A stretch of 64,000 nt of DNA from Mariniblastus sp. (lineage in GTDB: Bacteria > Planctomycetota > Planctomycetia > Pirellulales > Pirellulaceae): contig JAQXDZ010000061.1 in the NCBI GenBank assembly GCA_029251085.1, forward strand, positions 46,210 through 110,209, read 5' to 3'. Shown piece after piece: positions 1 through 9,091 of the stretch. Every line of letters begins with the position of its first letter. The stretch's first letter is position 1. Under the pieces are notes generated by a model that had not been told where the DNA came from, did not search any database, and saw only the letters and a list, made by a program, of their open reading frames with translations. A program made the position numbers and the translations under genes.

Positions 1-262
1 CCGCTACCACCAGTTCTTCCAAGGCTGAGATAGCCTGTTGAGCATCCTCCCCAGTCGCTTCCAATTGAACCCTTGTTCCCTGGGTCGCGCCGAGTGTCAA
101 AATGTCCAACACGCTTTTGCCATCTACCCGGATATCATCTTTGACTACTTCAATCTTACAGTCATACTTCGAAGCGGTTGAAACAAACAAATACGCAGGG
201 CGCATATGCAAACCCTGAGGATTGCTAATTGTAACCATCGCTGATTGAAACTGTTCCGACAT
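1..262 (-). CDS. ptsH: Phosphocarrier protein HPr, C-terminus cut by window edge
   Basis: HPr is the small cytoplasmic phosphocarrier of the phosphotransferase system. The ORF track missed it because it runs off the window start. I translated it by hand: it opens MSEQFQSAMVTISNPQG and carries the phosphohistidine motif GLHMRPA around residue 20, followed by VDGKSVLDILTLG, where the serine matches the regulatory Ser46 region. The 87 visible codons are close to the usual 85-90 residues, so little is missing. It lies 48 bp downstream of the IIA gene on the same strand, as in hpf-ptsN-ptsH operons, which suggests a regulatory PTS more than sugar uptake (inference). Confidence 0.9.
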   Translation of the reverse strand, partial: MSEQFQSAMVTISNPQGLHMRPAYLFVSTASKYDCKIEVVKDDIRVDGKSVLDILTLGATQGTRVQLEATGEDAQQAISALEELVVA

Positions 263-310
263 CTGTAATTTGAGCCATCTAAGGTTGAATCAATAGTTTG
301 CCAAACAAGT

Positions 311-787
311 TTAGGAAGCGAACTGATTGTTATCAGCTTCTTCCAATATCTGCTGGATATCCTCAGAAGTCCGCGACTGCTTGAGGAATCGGCAAAAAGT
401 TTCATCCTGCAACTGCTTGGAAATATTTTCCAAAGCACGAAGATGGTCATTCGGCTGGTCAGGGGGAGAGATCAGCATAAAAAAGAGCTGAACCTGTTCT
501 CCATCGAGACTTTGAAAATCAACCCCGGTCGGGCTTACGCCAACCGTGCCGACCGGCTGACTAACACTCGGGTGTTTTGTGTGCGGAACGGCGATTCCTC
601 GACCGATCCCAGTGCTTCCTAGCTCTTCCCGTTTCAAGACTGCTTGGACGATCGCTTCTTGATCATCCCCACCAAGCTGTCCAGATTCGACCAAGCTGGC
701 GACTAACTCACGAACAACTCCTTCTTTGTCAGAAGAAGTTAACTCCGCTCTGATCGCTTCAGTTCTTACGAAATCAGAAAACTTCAT
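311..787 (-). CDS. ptsN: PTS IIA component, PtsN/fructose-type
   Basis: This 158-residue protein matches the IIA(Ntr)/fructose IIA domain over its whole length. The phosphorylated histidine lies in GIGRGIAVPHTKH near residue 70, preceded by the KREELGSTGIG segment typical of the family. No IIB or IIC domain is fused or adjacent. Its neighbours are hpf upstream and ptsH downstream, the arrangement found near rpoN in many bacteria. It probably relays phosphate from HPr to regulatory targets. The target here cannot be told from the sequence. A fructose-type role remains possible but less likely without a permease. Confidence 0.88.
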   Translation of the reverse strand: MKFSDFVRTEAIRAELTSSDKEGVVRELVASLVESGQLGGDDQEAIVQAVLKREELGSTGIGRGIAVPHTKHPSVSQPVGTVGVSPTGVDFQSLDGEQVQLFFMLISPPDQPNDHLRALENISKQLQDETFCRFLKQSRTSEDIQQILEEADNNQFAS

Positions 788-848
788 AAATGGTTCCTTT
801 TGTATGTTTGTTGTCTTGCAGACGATAAGTTCACTTCAAGCAAAAAAA

Positions 849-1193
849 TTACTCTGCTGATTCCTCTGGAATCTTGTGATCTCGCCCACGATGACTAATA
901 AGTTTTTCTTTATGTTTTTTTAACTGCTGTTCCATTTTGGAAACGGTACTGTCTAAAGCGACAAGCACGTTCGAGCCAGTGTCGGAAGCAAAGAAATCAT
1001 TGGTCTCTTCTGCCGAAACAATAATCTCAACTTTTGGAGTATCGGTATGCTCCAAATCCACCAACACCTGTATCGCTGTAGTACGATCAAAAAATTTAGG
1101 GAGTTTAGAAACTTTCGCTTTCATGGTTTCCTGAATCTCGTCACTCATGTTGCCATGTCTAGCAGTAACTTTGATTTCCACCCTGACCCCCAT
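849..1193 (-). CDS. hpf: Ribosome hibernation promoting factor, short form
   Basis: The family signature starts at MGVRVEIKVTARHGNMS and continues through KLPKFFDRTTAIQVLVDLEH to about residue 110. I therefore start at the ATG at 1193 and not at the ORF-track start at 1301, whose extra 36 residues do not look like HPF. The result is 114 residues, the short HPF/YfiA class without the C-terminal dimerisation domain of long HPF. It binds the 30S subunit and stabilises inactive ribosomes. It is first in a minus-strand group with ptsN and ptsH. No strong Shine-Dalgarno is visible, so the exact start is the main uncertainty. Confidence 0.85.
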   Translation of the reverse strand: MGVRVEIKVTARHGNMSDEIQETMKAKVSKLPKFFDRTTAIQVLVDLEHTDTPKVEIIVSAEETNDFFASDTGSNVLVALDSTVSKMEQQLKKHKEKLISHRGRDHKIPEESAE

Positions 1194-1651
1194 TTCGAAA
1201 ATTTTATTGATTGCACGAGAGGTTTCCTCTCGAGGTTGTGTTTCCCTCAATTGTAGAGCGATCGAGAATTTCGAACAAATCCAAATCACTTCTGAGCCCA
1301 AAATTCATCGAGAATAGATGGTGATTTATGGAAACGCGTTAGAATGCCCGCCGCTCCAATCTTTGCGCTAATCGGCTGGACTTCGCACCGCTGGCAGAGC
1401 ATCCGAGCGACAAAGCGTAAAGGAATTCCTGGAAACGTCCCAAATTCGCGAATTTCTTCGGCAATTCACGCATTTCCCCGATCCGAACTGAAAATTACTC
1501 AGAGATCACACGCCCAATACGTAGCGACTTTCCCAAAAGCGACGGGGCTCGGAAGGAGTCGATCAGCGGGCGGGAAAGGCCACCTTCGAACGTTCAGGCA
1601 CTAAAAAACAACCGGAAAAGTCGAGTCAAACGTCCTATCGTCGCAACCAAT
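1194..1651. other. Intergenic region, no gene recognised
   Basis: This 458-base stretch lies upstream of hpf and downstream of the minus-strand beta-propeller gene. The only ORF on the track (1344..1604, plus) has low-complexity, arginine/serine-rich composition and no recognisable domain. It probably holds the promoter of hpf-ptsN-ptsH near its left end. I see no tRNA or clear terminator. Confidence 0.4.
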
Positions 1652-4600
1652 TTATGGAACCTTGGTAAAAATTGCCGGGATGTCCGCCTTTCGCACAGCT
1701 TCGTTAAATTTCTTAATCCCCTTTTGCACGACGTTTTCTTGCTTAGTAAGCAGGCCATCGATCTCCTTAATCAACTCATTGCGCACGGCAATCGACTGCC
1801 GCGTCGGTCGATTGTCACCCGCACTCACGACACCGACGAGACCGCTTAGACGATTATTAAGCCGAATTGGATAGTTCAGTGGATCCTGAGGGCTTTCATT
1901 TTTCGTTTGGTAAAGCGCCTGCTCGACCTCTAAAAGCTCGCGATCCAACTTTTTAGCTTTCTCTACCAGCTCTTCATTACCACCCGCTTTTTCAAGTCTA
2001 TCTCGAAGACTCTTGAGCTGCGTGCGGATATCGCGGGTATTTTTAATTGCCAAATGAATTTCACTCAGTTTGTCACGCACTCCAATCAAGAACTTGAATT
2101 GGGCCTGAAAATCACTGAGCGTGGCGGAAGACCTTGGGTCTTTTTCAATTTTAAAATCAATGGTTTGACTGAAGATCATATTTTCAGTCGAGGTCGACAC
2201 TTCATCATCCGAAGCCCGCTCAGAGACGGTCAGCTTAGCCCGATAAGTCCCGGGGACAGCCACAGGGCCTCCCGTGCCTCCGCCCCAGAGCACCATTCCT
2301 TCAAATGTTTCCGCATTGGGGTACCTCATATCCCATCGCAGCTCATTGAACCCCGCTACCAAATTGAGCTTCTTTTCTTTGCGTGCAGAATCTGGTTGGG
2401 TACTAAAGGTTTGAATCAAGTCACCGGAAGGAGATAGCAGCTGCAATTCTGTTTTCATATTCTCTTTGGGTACTTCTTGGGCATAAAACCGAATCGGCAC
2501 CCCTGCAAGCACATTTTGACCGGCGGTTCTTCCGGGAGAGCGGCTACCACCGCCACGCATTCGAATCGTTGGCCGTGTCTCCAACAGCTGCATCTGGTTG
2601 TCTAGTAACTCCGGCGTCCACTGGTGAATCGGACTAAGATCGTCCATCAACCAAAACGATCTGCCCTGCGTCGCTACGATCAAATCTCCGTTTTTAACAG
2701 CGAGATCGGTAATTGGAACAATCGGCAAATTGCACTGAAACTGGCTCCAGTGATCACCGTCATCAAATGAAATGTAGAGCCCCGACTCGGTTCCTGCGTA
2801 CAACAATCCTTCCCGAGCCGGGTCGGCTCGGACCACACGGGTGAACGCCTGACGGTCAATCCCGTCACTAATTGCCGTCCAGGACTTGCCGTAATCTTCC
2901 GTCTTGAAAAGGTACGGTTTAAAATCATCGAGCTTATATCGAGTAGCGGCTAGATAAAGCCCTCCCGGAAGCGTGGGGTGCGGTTCAATCGAATTGATCT
3001 GAGCCCATTCCGGCAAATCGGGAGGCGTAACATTAGCCCATTTTTTTCCTCCATCACGCGTCACGTGTAATAGCCCGTCATCCGAACCTGCCCACAGCAC
3101 ATCTTTCTCTATCGCGGATTCACAGGCTGCAAAAATCGTGCAGTAATATTCGACGCTCGTATTGTCTTGCGTGATTGGACCTCCGGACGAACCTAATTTG
3201 GACGGGTCGTTTCGTGTCAGATCACCACTAATTCTTTTCCAGCTATCTCCTCCGTTGGTCGTTTTGAAAAGCACGTTCCCAGCGGTGTACAACACTTTCG
3301 GATCGTGCTTCGAAAAGAAGATAGGGAAGTTCCACTGAAACCGATACTTGCCGTCTCCCGCCCCATGCCCCATCGGGTTATCAGGCCAAACGTGAATATT
3401 ACGAGTCTCCTGCGTTCGATGATTGACTCGAGTCAAATAACCACCGTAGGAACCGCCGTACACAATCTCTGGATCTTCCGGATCAGGCGCAATGAATCCA
3501 CTCTCACCGCCGGCTGTCGGCATCCAATCTCGTTCACCAATACTTCGCCCTCCCGTTCGGCTCAACATCCGAACGGTAGAATTATCTTGTTGGGCACCAT
3601 AGATTCGATACGGGAAATGATTATCGGTCGTGACGCGATAAAACTGTGCAGTCGGCTGATTTTCGTAAGTCGACCAAGTCTTACCGCGGTTCAATGAAAT
3701 CTGAACCCCTCCGTCATCCGCGATTGCCATGCGTTGCGGATCATTCGGAGCGATCCATAAATCATGATGGTCACCATGGGGAGTGGAAATCGAATCAAAC
3801 GATTTCCCCGCGTCACCAGATCTCCAAAACCGCACGTTCAAGACATACACCTCGTCAACATTTTCCGGCCCGGCATAGACTCTCGTGTAATACCACGCTC
3901 GCTGCCGCAATTTCCGTTCGTCGTTAATTCGAACCCAGGATTCGCCGCCGTTATCGCTTCGGAAAAGACCACCCTCTTTGGCTTCCACCATGGCCCAAAC
4001 GCGATTGGAATCAACGGGCGAAACAGCGACACCACAGATCCCAATCGTCCCACCGGGTAGTCCGTCATTGCGAGTTATTTCTGTCCACGTATCGCCGCCG
4101 TCGTTACTCTTCCAAATACCCGAACCCTCACCTCCACTTTCAAGACTAAAAGGGGTTCGCTTGATTTTCCAAGTGGTCGCGAACAGGACGTTTGAACTCT
4201 GTGGATCAATCACTAAATCAACAGCGCCAACCTCTTCATTGACGAACAAAACTCGCTTCCATGTGGTGCCTCCATCGGTACTCTTAAAAACGCCACGTTC
4301 CTGATTAGCTCCGAACAAATGCCCTAAGACTGCTGCATAGACAATATTTGGATTAGTTGGATGGATGCGAATTCGAGGAATGCGTCGAGAATCTTCCAAC
4401 CCCATCTGCTTCCACGACTTCCCTCCATCAAGAGACTTCCACACACCATTACCGTGAGAAACGTTTCCGCGAATGGTTACCTCACCACCGCCCACGTAAA
4501 TTACATTCGGATTGGATGGGGAGACGGCGATGGAACCAATCGATCCTCCAAAAAATCCATCCGAGATATTCTCCCAACTCGACCCTGCGTCCTCGGTCTT

Positions 4601-4831
4601 CCAAACTCCGCCTCCTGCGGCTCCCATGTAATAAAGCATCGGATTGTCAGCAACACCCGAAGTTGCCGCTGACCGGCCCCCGCGATACGGGCCCAAGGAT
4701 CGAAAAGACAACGATTCAAAAAAAGATTGTTGAGCATCGTCTACGACAGTGGGTTGCGCCTGCACAAAATCACCGACACTAAAAACAAGCCCCAGCGCCG
4801 CGGCCATTACAAACATTAAATGTGGAAGCAT
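1652..4831 (-). CDS. Secreted BNR/Vps10-like beta-propeller protein (glycosidase-like)
   Basis: This 1059-residue protein starts with a signal peptide (MLPHLMFVMAAALGLVFSVGDFVQA). Residues ~40-720 contain many Asp-box/BNR repeats of the type GVWKTEDAGSSWENIS, GVFKSTDGGTTWKRV and LFRSDNGGESWVRI, which form sortilin/xyloglucanase-type beta-propellers. The C-terminal ~330 residues are a separate region with a FlgD-like segment (LNLVAGFNELRWDMRYP) and a helical, charged tail. Such proteins are common in planctomycetes and are often called glycosyl hydrolases, but no catalytic residues can be assigned with confidence. It is probably secreted. It stands alone; folA-thyA lie upstream on the same strand, separated by about 220 bp. 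Confidence 0.8.
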   Translation of the reverse strand: MLPHLMFVMAAALGLVFSVGDFVQAQPTVVDDAQQSFFESLSFRSLGPYRGGRSAATSGVADNPMLYYMGAAGGGVWKTEDAGSSWENISDGFFGGSIGSIAVSPSNPNVIYVGGGEVTIRGNVSHGNGVWKSLDGGKSWKQMGLEDSRRIPRIRIHPTNPNIVYAAVLGHLFGANQERGVFKSTDGGTTWKRVLFVNEEVGAVDLVIDPQSSNVLFATTWKIKRTPFSLESGGEGSGIWKSNDGGDTWTEITRNDGLPGGTIGICGVAVSPVDSNRVWAMVEAKEGGLFRSDNGGESWVRINDERKLRQRAWYYTRVYAGPENVDEVYVLNVRFWRSGDAGKSFDSISTPHGDHHDLWIAPNDPQRMAIADDGGVQISLNRGKTWSTYENQPTAQFYRVTTDNHFPYRIYGAQQDNSTVRMLSRTGGRSIGERDWMPTAGGESGFIAPDPEDPEIVYGGSYGGYLTRVNHRTQETRNIHVWPDNPMGHGAGDGKYRFQWNFPIFFSKHDPKVLYTAGNVLFKTTNGGDSWKRISGDLTRNDPSKLGSSGGPITQDNTSVEYYCTIFAACESAIEKDVLWAGSDDGLLHVTRDGGKKWANVTPPDLPEWAQINSIEPHPTLPGGLYLAATRYKLDDFKPYLFKTEDYGKSWTAISDGIDRQAFTRVVRADPAREGLLYAGTESGLYISFDDGDHWSQFQCNLPIVPITDLAVKNGDLIVATQGRSFWLMDDLSPIHQWTPELLDNQMQLLETRPTIRMRGGGSRSPGRTAGQNVLAGVPIRFYAQEVPKENMKTELQLLSPSGDLIQTFSTQPDSARKEKKLNLVAGFNELRWDMRYPNAETFEGMVLWGGGTGGPVAVPGTYRAKLTVSERASDDEVSTSTENMIFSQTIDFKIEKDPRSSATLSDFQAQFKFLIGVRDKLSEIHLAIKNTRDIRTQLKSLRDRLEKAGGNEELVEKAKKLDRELLEVEQALYQTKNESPQDPLNYPIRLNNRLSGLVGVVSAGDNRPTRQSIAVRNELIKEIDGLLTKQENVVQKGIKKFNEAVRKADIPAIFTKVP

Positions 4832-5051
4832 GATGAATTACCAAATTCAGTAAAATAATTTTCAGCAGCGAACAATCCTGAGAGTGGATCGTCGTCCATT
4901 GTAATCAAAGCGAATTCTCTCAGACTGTTTTACTTTAAAAACAGCGCAGCGCGAGTGATTCAATCGCGAAAGTGAATTCGCTCACCAATGGACCTGCCGA
5001 TCGACCTGAAAGATAGCGTCTCAATCAGGCACACCCGTTCAACCGCCAGAA

Positions 5052-5540
5052 TTATGATCTCGTGAAAGTCTGAAATGAATAATCGAAACTATTCTTTTCG
5101 TCCTTTTGAAAACTGGATTCCTCGACGAGAGTCCAATCATTCCATTCAATTTCAGGCAGTTTCGTATCACCGTCGATTTCGGTGTGCACTCGGGTGAGGT
5201 GAATTTCGTTAACAAACGGAATGGCGAGTCGGTAAATCTCCGCGCCTCCGGTAACAAACGGAAGATCGTCTTCGCCACACAAGGCAATCGCTTCTTCAAT
5301 TGAATTTGCGATCAATGCACCATCACACACAAAATCAGATTGACGGGTTACGATCACCGTGGTTCTCCCCGGCAACAGTCGACCAATGGAATCAAAGGTC
5401 TTTCGCCCCATGATAATGTGATGCCCCATCGTCAGACGTTTGAATCGCCGCAAATCGGCAGACAACTGCCACGGCAGATCTCCGTTGATTCCGATGACTT
5501 CGTTCTCAGCCGCAGCCACAATCATTGCTAATTTATTCAT
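5052..5540 (-). CDS. folA: Dihydrofolate reductase
   Basis: DHFR reduces dihydrofolate to tetrahydrofolate with NADPH. The protein shows GDLPWQLSADLRRFKRLT with the catalytic Asp, IIMGRKTFDSIG, and the late FVTGGAEIYRLAIP motif. I start at the ATG at 5540, giving MNKLAMIVAAAEN and 162 residues (E. coli 159), because AAGG lies five bases upstream. The ORF-track start at 5579 would add 13 unrelated residues. It follows thyA by about 40 bp on the same strand, and the two enzymes work together: ThyA makes dihydrofolate and FolA recycles it. Confidence 0.95.
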   Translation of the reverse strand: MNKLAMIVAAAENEVIGINGDLPWQLSADLRRFKRLTMGHHIIMGRKTFDSIGRLLPGRTTVIVTRQSDFVCDGALIANSIEEAIALCGEDDLPFVTGGAEIYRLAIPFVNEIHLTRVHTEIDGDTKLPEIEWNDWTLVEESSFQKDEKNSFDYSFQTFTRS

Positions 5541-5579
5541 CGACCTTATCCGTTTCGATCTTGCAATCACCGACCGCAA

Positions 5580-6374
5580 TTACACAGCAACCTTACCCTT
5601 GATGTGAGGATGAGCTTCATATTGTAAGAGCTCGAAATCCTCGAATTTGAAATCAAAGATTGATTTTACATTTTCATTGATCGACAGTTTCGGCAATTGC
5701 TTAGGCTCACGAGACAACTGCAAATCCACTTGCTCGAGATGATTCGAATAGAGATGGGCGTCGCCAAGCGTGTGGACAAAATCACCGGGTTTTAATCCAG
5801 TGACTTGCGCTACCATGCAAGTCAGTGCTGCGTACGAGCCTATGTTAAAGGGTACACCTAGAAAGACATCTGCACTGCGTTGGTAAAGCTGGCAGGACAA
5901 TTCGCCGTTGGCAACATAGAATTGGAAAAAAGCATGACACGGAGGTAATTTCATTTTTGGAATTTCAGCCACGTTCCAAGCGCTCACAATTAGACGCCGC
6001 GAGTCTGGATTGTGTTGAATCTCATGGATTACCTGTGAAATTTGATCAATCGTCGTGCCGTCCGCGCCTTGCCAACTTCGCCACTGCGATCCATAGACAG
6101 GGCCGAGCTCCCCATTTTCATCGGCCCACTCATTCCAGATTCGAACGCCGTTTTCTTGAAGATATCGAACATTCGTGTCACCGCTCAAAAACCAAAGGAG
6201 TTCGTGAATAATGCTTTTGAAATGCAGTTTTTTCGTAGTGATCATCGGAAACGAGTCACGAAGATCAAAACGCATCTGGTATCCGAATACGCTTTTCGTT
6301 CCGGTTCCGGTGCGATCGGTTTTCTCAACACCACGGTCGAGAATATGTCGAAGAAGGTCTAGATATTGTTGCAT
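5580..6374 (-). CDS. thyA: Thymidylate synthase
   Basis: ThyA methylates dUMP to dTMP using methylene-tetrahydrofolate. The active-site cysteine is in [12 protein letters not shown]. Other family blocks are [15 protein letters not shown] near the N-terminus, [11 protein letters not shown], and [11 protein letters not shown] near residue 205. Three ATG codons lie in a row at 6374-6380. I choose the last, giving [12 protein letters not shown] and 264 residues, the length of E. coli ThyA; the first would add two methionines. The 352-residue ORF has an unrelated 86-residue upstream extension that should be discarded. It is cotranscribed with folA (inference from spacing). Confidence 0.95.
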   Translation of the reverse strand: MQQYLDLLRHILDRGVEKTDRTGTGTKSVFGYQMRFDLRDSFPMITTKKLHFKSIIHELLWFLSGDTNVRYLQENGVRIWNEWADENGELGPVYGSQWRSWQGADGTTIDQISQVIHEIQHNPDSRRLIVSAWNVAEIPKMKLPPCHAFFQFYVANGELSCQLYQRSADVFLGVPFNIGSYAALTCMVAQVTGLKPGDFVHTLGDAHLYSNHLEQVDLQLSREPKQLPKLSINENVKSIFDFKFEDFELLQYEAHPHIKGKVAV

Positions 6375-6647
6375 CATCATTTTGTATGGGTTGAAGTTGA
6401 AGGATTCAAGCCCGGCAATTCCCTCTAATCTGGTCCACTGCCAGAAAACACCTAATATTTGGCAATATTTGAGATCTCCCCGCCCGTTTTGCTCACCTCC
6501 TTCGAGGGATCCGACTGAGGCTCTATGATCATCCACCGTAGAACCGCCTCGGGTATTTGAAAAACACCGGCGACCACGCCAACGCAACCAGACCCTCCAC
6601 CGCGTCACCCTTTGAGATCTGTCATCGAAAACTCTCAACCATCTCCA

Positions 6648-7610
6648 ATGCCATCCAACCGACTAGCAGACGTCAGTTTGTTACTCGTCGCCTTTATTTG
6701 GGGCATCAATATGGCAGTTATGAAGATGGGGATCTCAATGATAGATCCCTTTGCGTTCAACTCGGTTCGGCTTTCCCTTTCTGCAATCACGCTCGGAGTC
6801 TGCGTATGGTTAGAAAATCGCAGTCGAAAAATTAATTCTGAGCAGAAACCAACTTCAAACTCGCTTCCCCCCTCCGTAAAAAAGTGGGGAGTCGTTATCG
6901 CATTTGGGCTTCTCTCTGGAGGCTTCTATCAAATTCTATTTGCGATCGGTATGGATCGCACAACCGCCGGTGACTCAGCATTAATCATGTCGTCGATTCC
7001 GATGTGGACCGCTCTGCTGGCCTTCATTTTTCTCCGAGAAAACTTGGAAAAAATTTGGATTGGGTTGGCTATCACTTTCGTCGGCACGCTCGTTATCACG
7101 CTCCAAAGCGGCGGCATCGACTTCTCCAATGAAAACTTGGTTGGCAATTCAATCATTCTCATCGCAGCACTTGCCTGGTCGACGGGAGTCATTATCAGTC
7201 GCCCGCTCATGAAAACGATAACGCCCATTCAATTAGCATTCTATGCGACCGTTGGGACGCTTCCAATTCACTATTTTATGGCATGGTTTGTCCAGACCGA
7301 CGGGTTGAACCATCTAAATCAGCCTTCGATTTTATTCTGCATTGGGTACTCAGGAATCTTTTCAACGGGCTTGGCCTATGCCATGTGGAATTATGGGGTT
7401 CATAAACTCGGAGCATCGCACGCCTCTGTTTATCAAAACCTTGTGCCTCTGGTTGCCTTAGCTGCCGCGTGGATCTCACCACTCAATGAAAAAATTACCT
7501 GGATCCAAATACTCGGAGGGTTTCTTATTATTTTTGGATTACTCGTCACGCAAAAATTGCGAACGAGTCCTGCCGAATCCCCAACCACTAAACTTCAGCG
7601 AAAACTTTAA
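6648..7610 (+). CDS. EamA/DMT-family transporter
   Basis: This is an integral inner-membrane protein of about 320 residues with ten predicted hydrophobic segments in two EamA repeats (first around [16 protein letters not shown], second around [16 protein letters not shown]). Members export or import small metabolites; the substrate is unknown. The ORF track starts at a TTG (6612). The ATG at 6648 ([14 protein letters not shown]) places the start just before the first membrane helix, so I prefer it, though neither has a strong ribosome site. It is divergent from thyA, so 6375-6647 should hold both promoters. Confidence 0.85.
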   Translation: MPSNRLADVSLLLVAFIWGINMAVMKMGISMIDPFAFNSVRLSLSAITLGVCVWLENRSRKINSEQKPTSNSLPPSVKKWGVVIAFGLLSGGFYQILFAIGMDRTTAGDSALIMSSIPMWTALLAFIFLRENLEKIWIGLAITFVGTLVITLQSGGIDFSNENLVGNSIILIAALAWSTGVIISRPLMKTITPIQLAFYATVGTLPIHYFMAWFVQTDGLNHLNQPSILFCIGYSGIFSTGLAYAMWNYGVHKLGASHASVYQNLVPLVALAAAWISPLNEKITWIQILGGFLIIFGLLVTQKLRTSPAESPTTKLQRKL

Positions 7611-7774
7611 ATTTCGCAATAAAATCAGTGCTATCAATGCGGCAATCCGAATTTGGATATTTTTTTTCGATTTCCTCTGAGTGAGCACCCGATGACAGCA
7701 AGCAGACGCATGCTTCTCGTTTCCGACGCGATGTTCATTCGCAACTCTCCTAGGACCTGATTCAGGGCTAAAAA

Positions 7775-8731
7775 ATGCCACGGTTTTCTATCATCATCCC
7801 ACTGACGGGTGACGAACGTTTATTCGATCAGACGCTGGCTTCGATTTTACGAGATCGATCGCCCTCAAGCGAAATACTCGTCATTCACGATGGCACCTAC
7901 CAAGATCCTCACCAACTGAGCGACGAAGTCACCTTCGTATCCACCGAAAAAAGATCTGATTTAATTTCGATGTTCAATCGTGGTGTCAGTCTTTCGACCG
8001 GTGACTTTTTGGCATTTATCCGCCCGGGAATTGAACTGCCCTCGGATTGGCAATTAACGGTCGAAGACGCCTTTAGCCAACCCCACATTGCCAGCGTCTC
8101 CCCACTGATCACGACTCCGGCAGAACCTCATAAAATTGTCACCGCTGGCGTTGAGGCTGGGGTCGGTTTTCAAAGAAAAATGACGGGCGCGCGTTGGCGG
8201 ACGACGCCCGCAAAATTGAAGCGGGTTTCACCGCTTGGCCCAACCTCATGGGCGGCGTTCTACCGTCGCTCTGCAATCGAGCAAATTCATCCAATTTCTG
8301 AAAATCTCAGTTCAATTTTTCTTGATCAAGAAATTGCGATGAGCCTGCGAACGCTCGGAATGGGAACCCTCTTTAGCCCCGAAACGAACTTAGAAGTCGA
8401 ACGGCCAGGTCTCATAACAGGCGAACAGAAATTGCCGCACGGTCAGTCCGCCCAGCGAGCGTTTCGCCGACAGGCGATTAACGGACGTTCCGTTTTGCGG
8501 ACTGCCACGCTAGTCGCCTGGGATCTTCTAAATGCTCCACTGCAACCTTGGCGATTGCAACAAGCGGGCGGTCGAATTTCGGCGGTATTGCATCGGCGAG
8601 AAGACCGCGAACACGGTGCCTACCTGACGAAAATCGCTGCCGAGAATCAATCACTGATTCCGTTGGAATTACCGCTTCCATCTGTAAGAGGCAGTGCTCT
8701 AGAGTTGCCAACAACGCGTCGCGCCGCCTAG
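7775..8731 (+). CDS. GT-A fold glycosyltransferase family 2-like protein
   Basis: The N-terminal 110 residues look like a GT2 nucleotide-sugar domain: FSIIIPLTGDERLFDQTLASIL, then EILVIHDG, and LSTGDFLAFIRPGIELPSDW where a DxD motif would be. Here that position reads IRPGIE, so the metal-binding DxD is degenerate. The C-terminal third is basic and not recognised. It could be an active transferase with a divergent motif or a non-catalytic relative. It stands between a transporter gene and a radical SAM gene with gaps on both sides, so the context does not help. Confidence 0.65.
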   Translation: MPRFSIIIPLTGDERLFDQTLASILRDRSPSSEILVIHDGTYQDPHQLSDEVTFVSTEKRSDLISMFNRGVSLSTGDFLAFIRPGIELPSDWQLTVEDAFSQPHIASVSPLITTPAEPHKIVTAGVEAGVGFQRKMTGARWRTTPAKLKRVSPLGPTSWAAFYRRSAIEQIHPISENLSSIFLDQEIAMSLRTLGMGTLFSPETNLEVERPGLITGEQKLPHGQSAQRAFRRQAINGRSVLRTATLVAWDLLNAPLQPWRLQQAGGRISAVLHRREDREHGAYLTKIAAENQSLIPLELPLPSVRGSALELPTTRRAA

Positions 8732-9091
8732 TCGAATCACTGCCAACGACAGTAGACCCAAACAACTCCAGAACAAATCGGATTCGAACTCCCCATGGAT
8801 CCGTGAAATATCGCACCGTGATGCGGTTTTCTCTTTAGAGTCGTCCCTGCGCTGTCAGTGTGAAATTTTCCAGTGGCGGTTATACTTAGTTGATTCAAAA
8901 CGAGCTAAGCCGATCGAATCGCGAAGATCGTATGGCTCGATTTAGCTGGTTCCACTCGATACGGGCATGACCCCAATATCGAGACGAACGGCTGATTTGA
9001 ATCGAGTGGGCTCTTTGTCTTTAATTCTTCAATCTTGCTTTTCGGCAAACTCTGCCGGATGGCATAAAACTGGATTCTAACGGAACAGAAA
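8732..9091. other. Intergenic region, no gene recognised
   Basis: About 360 bases between the GT2-like gene and the radical SAM gene. A short inverted repeat (CGCA...TGCG followed by TTTTCTCTTT, near 8812-8836) could be a weak terminator for the upstream gene. ORFs on the minus strand here are shadows. A tRNA-like GGTTCGAA-type sequence near 8790 was considered and rejected. Confidence 0.35.

Noticed and set aside
1344-1604. 86-aa ORF upstream of hpf
   Set aside because: Arginine/serine-rich, no domain or ribosome site, and it lies in the gap between two minus-strand genes.
5541-5579. Longer DHFR start
   Set aside because: The extra 13 residues are basic and unrelated, and AAGG is placed correctly for the later ATG.
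8770-8840. Possible tRNA on the minus strand
   Set aside because: A GTTCGAATCC-like T-arm is present, but no acceptor or anticodon stem with the right spacing was found.
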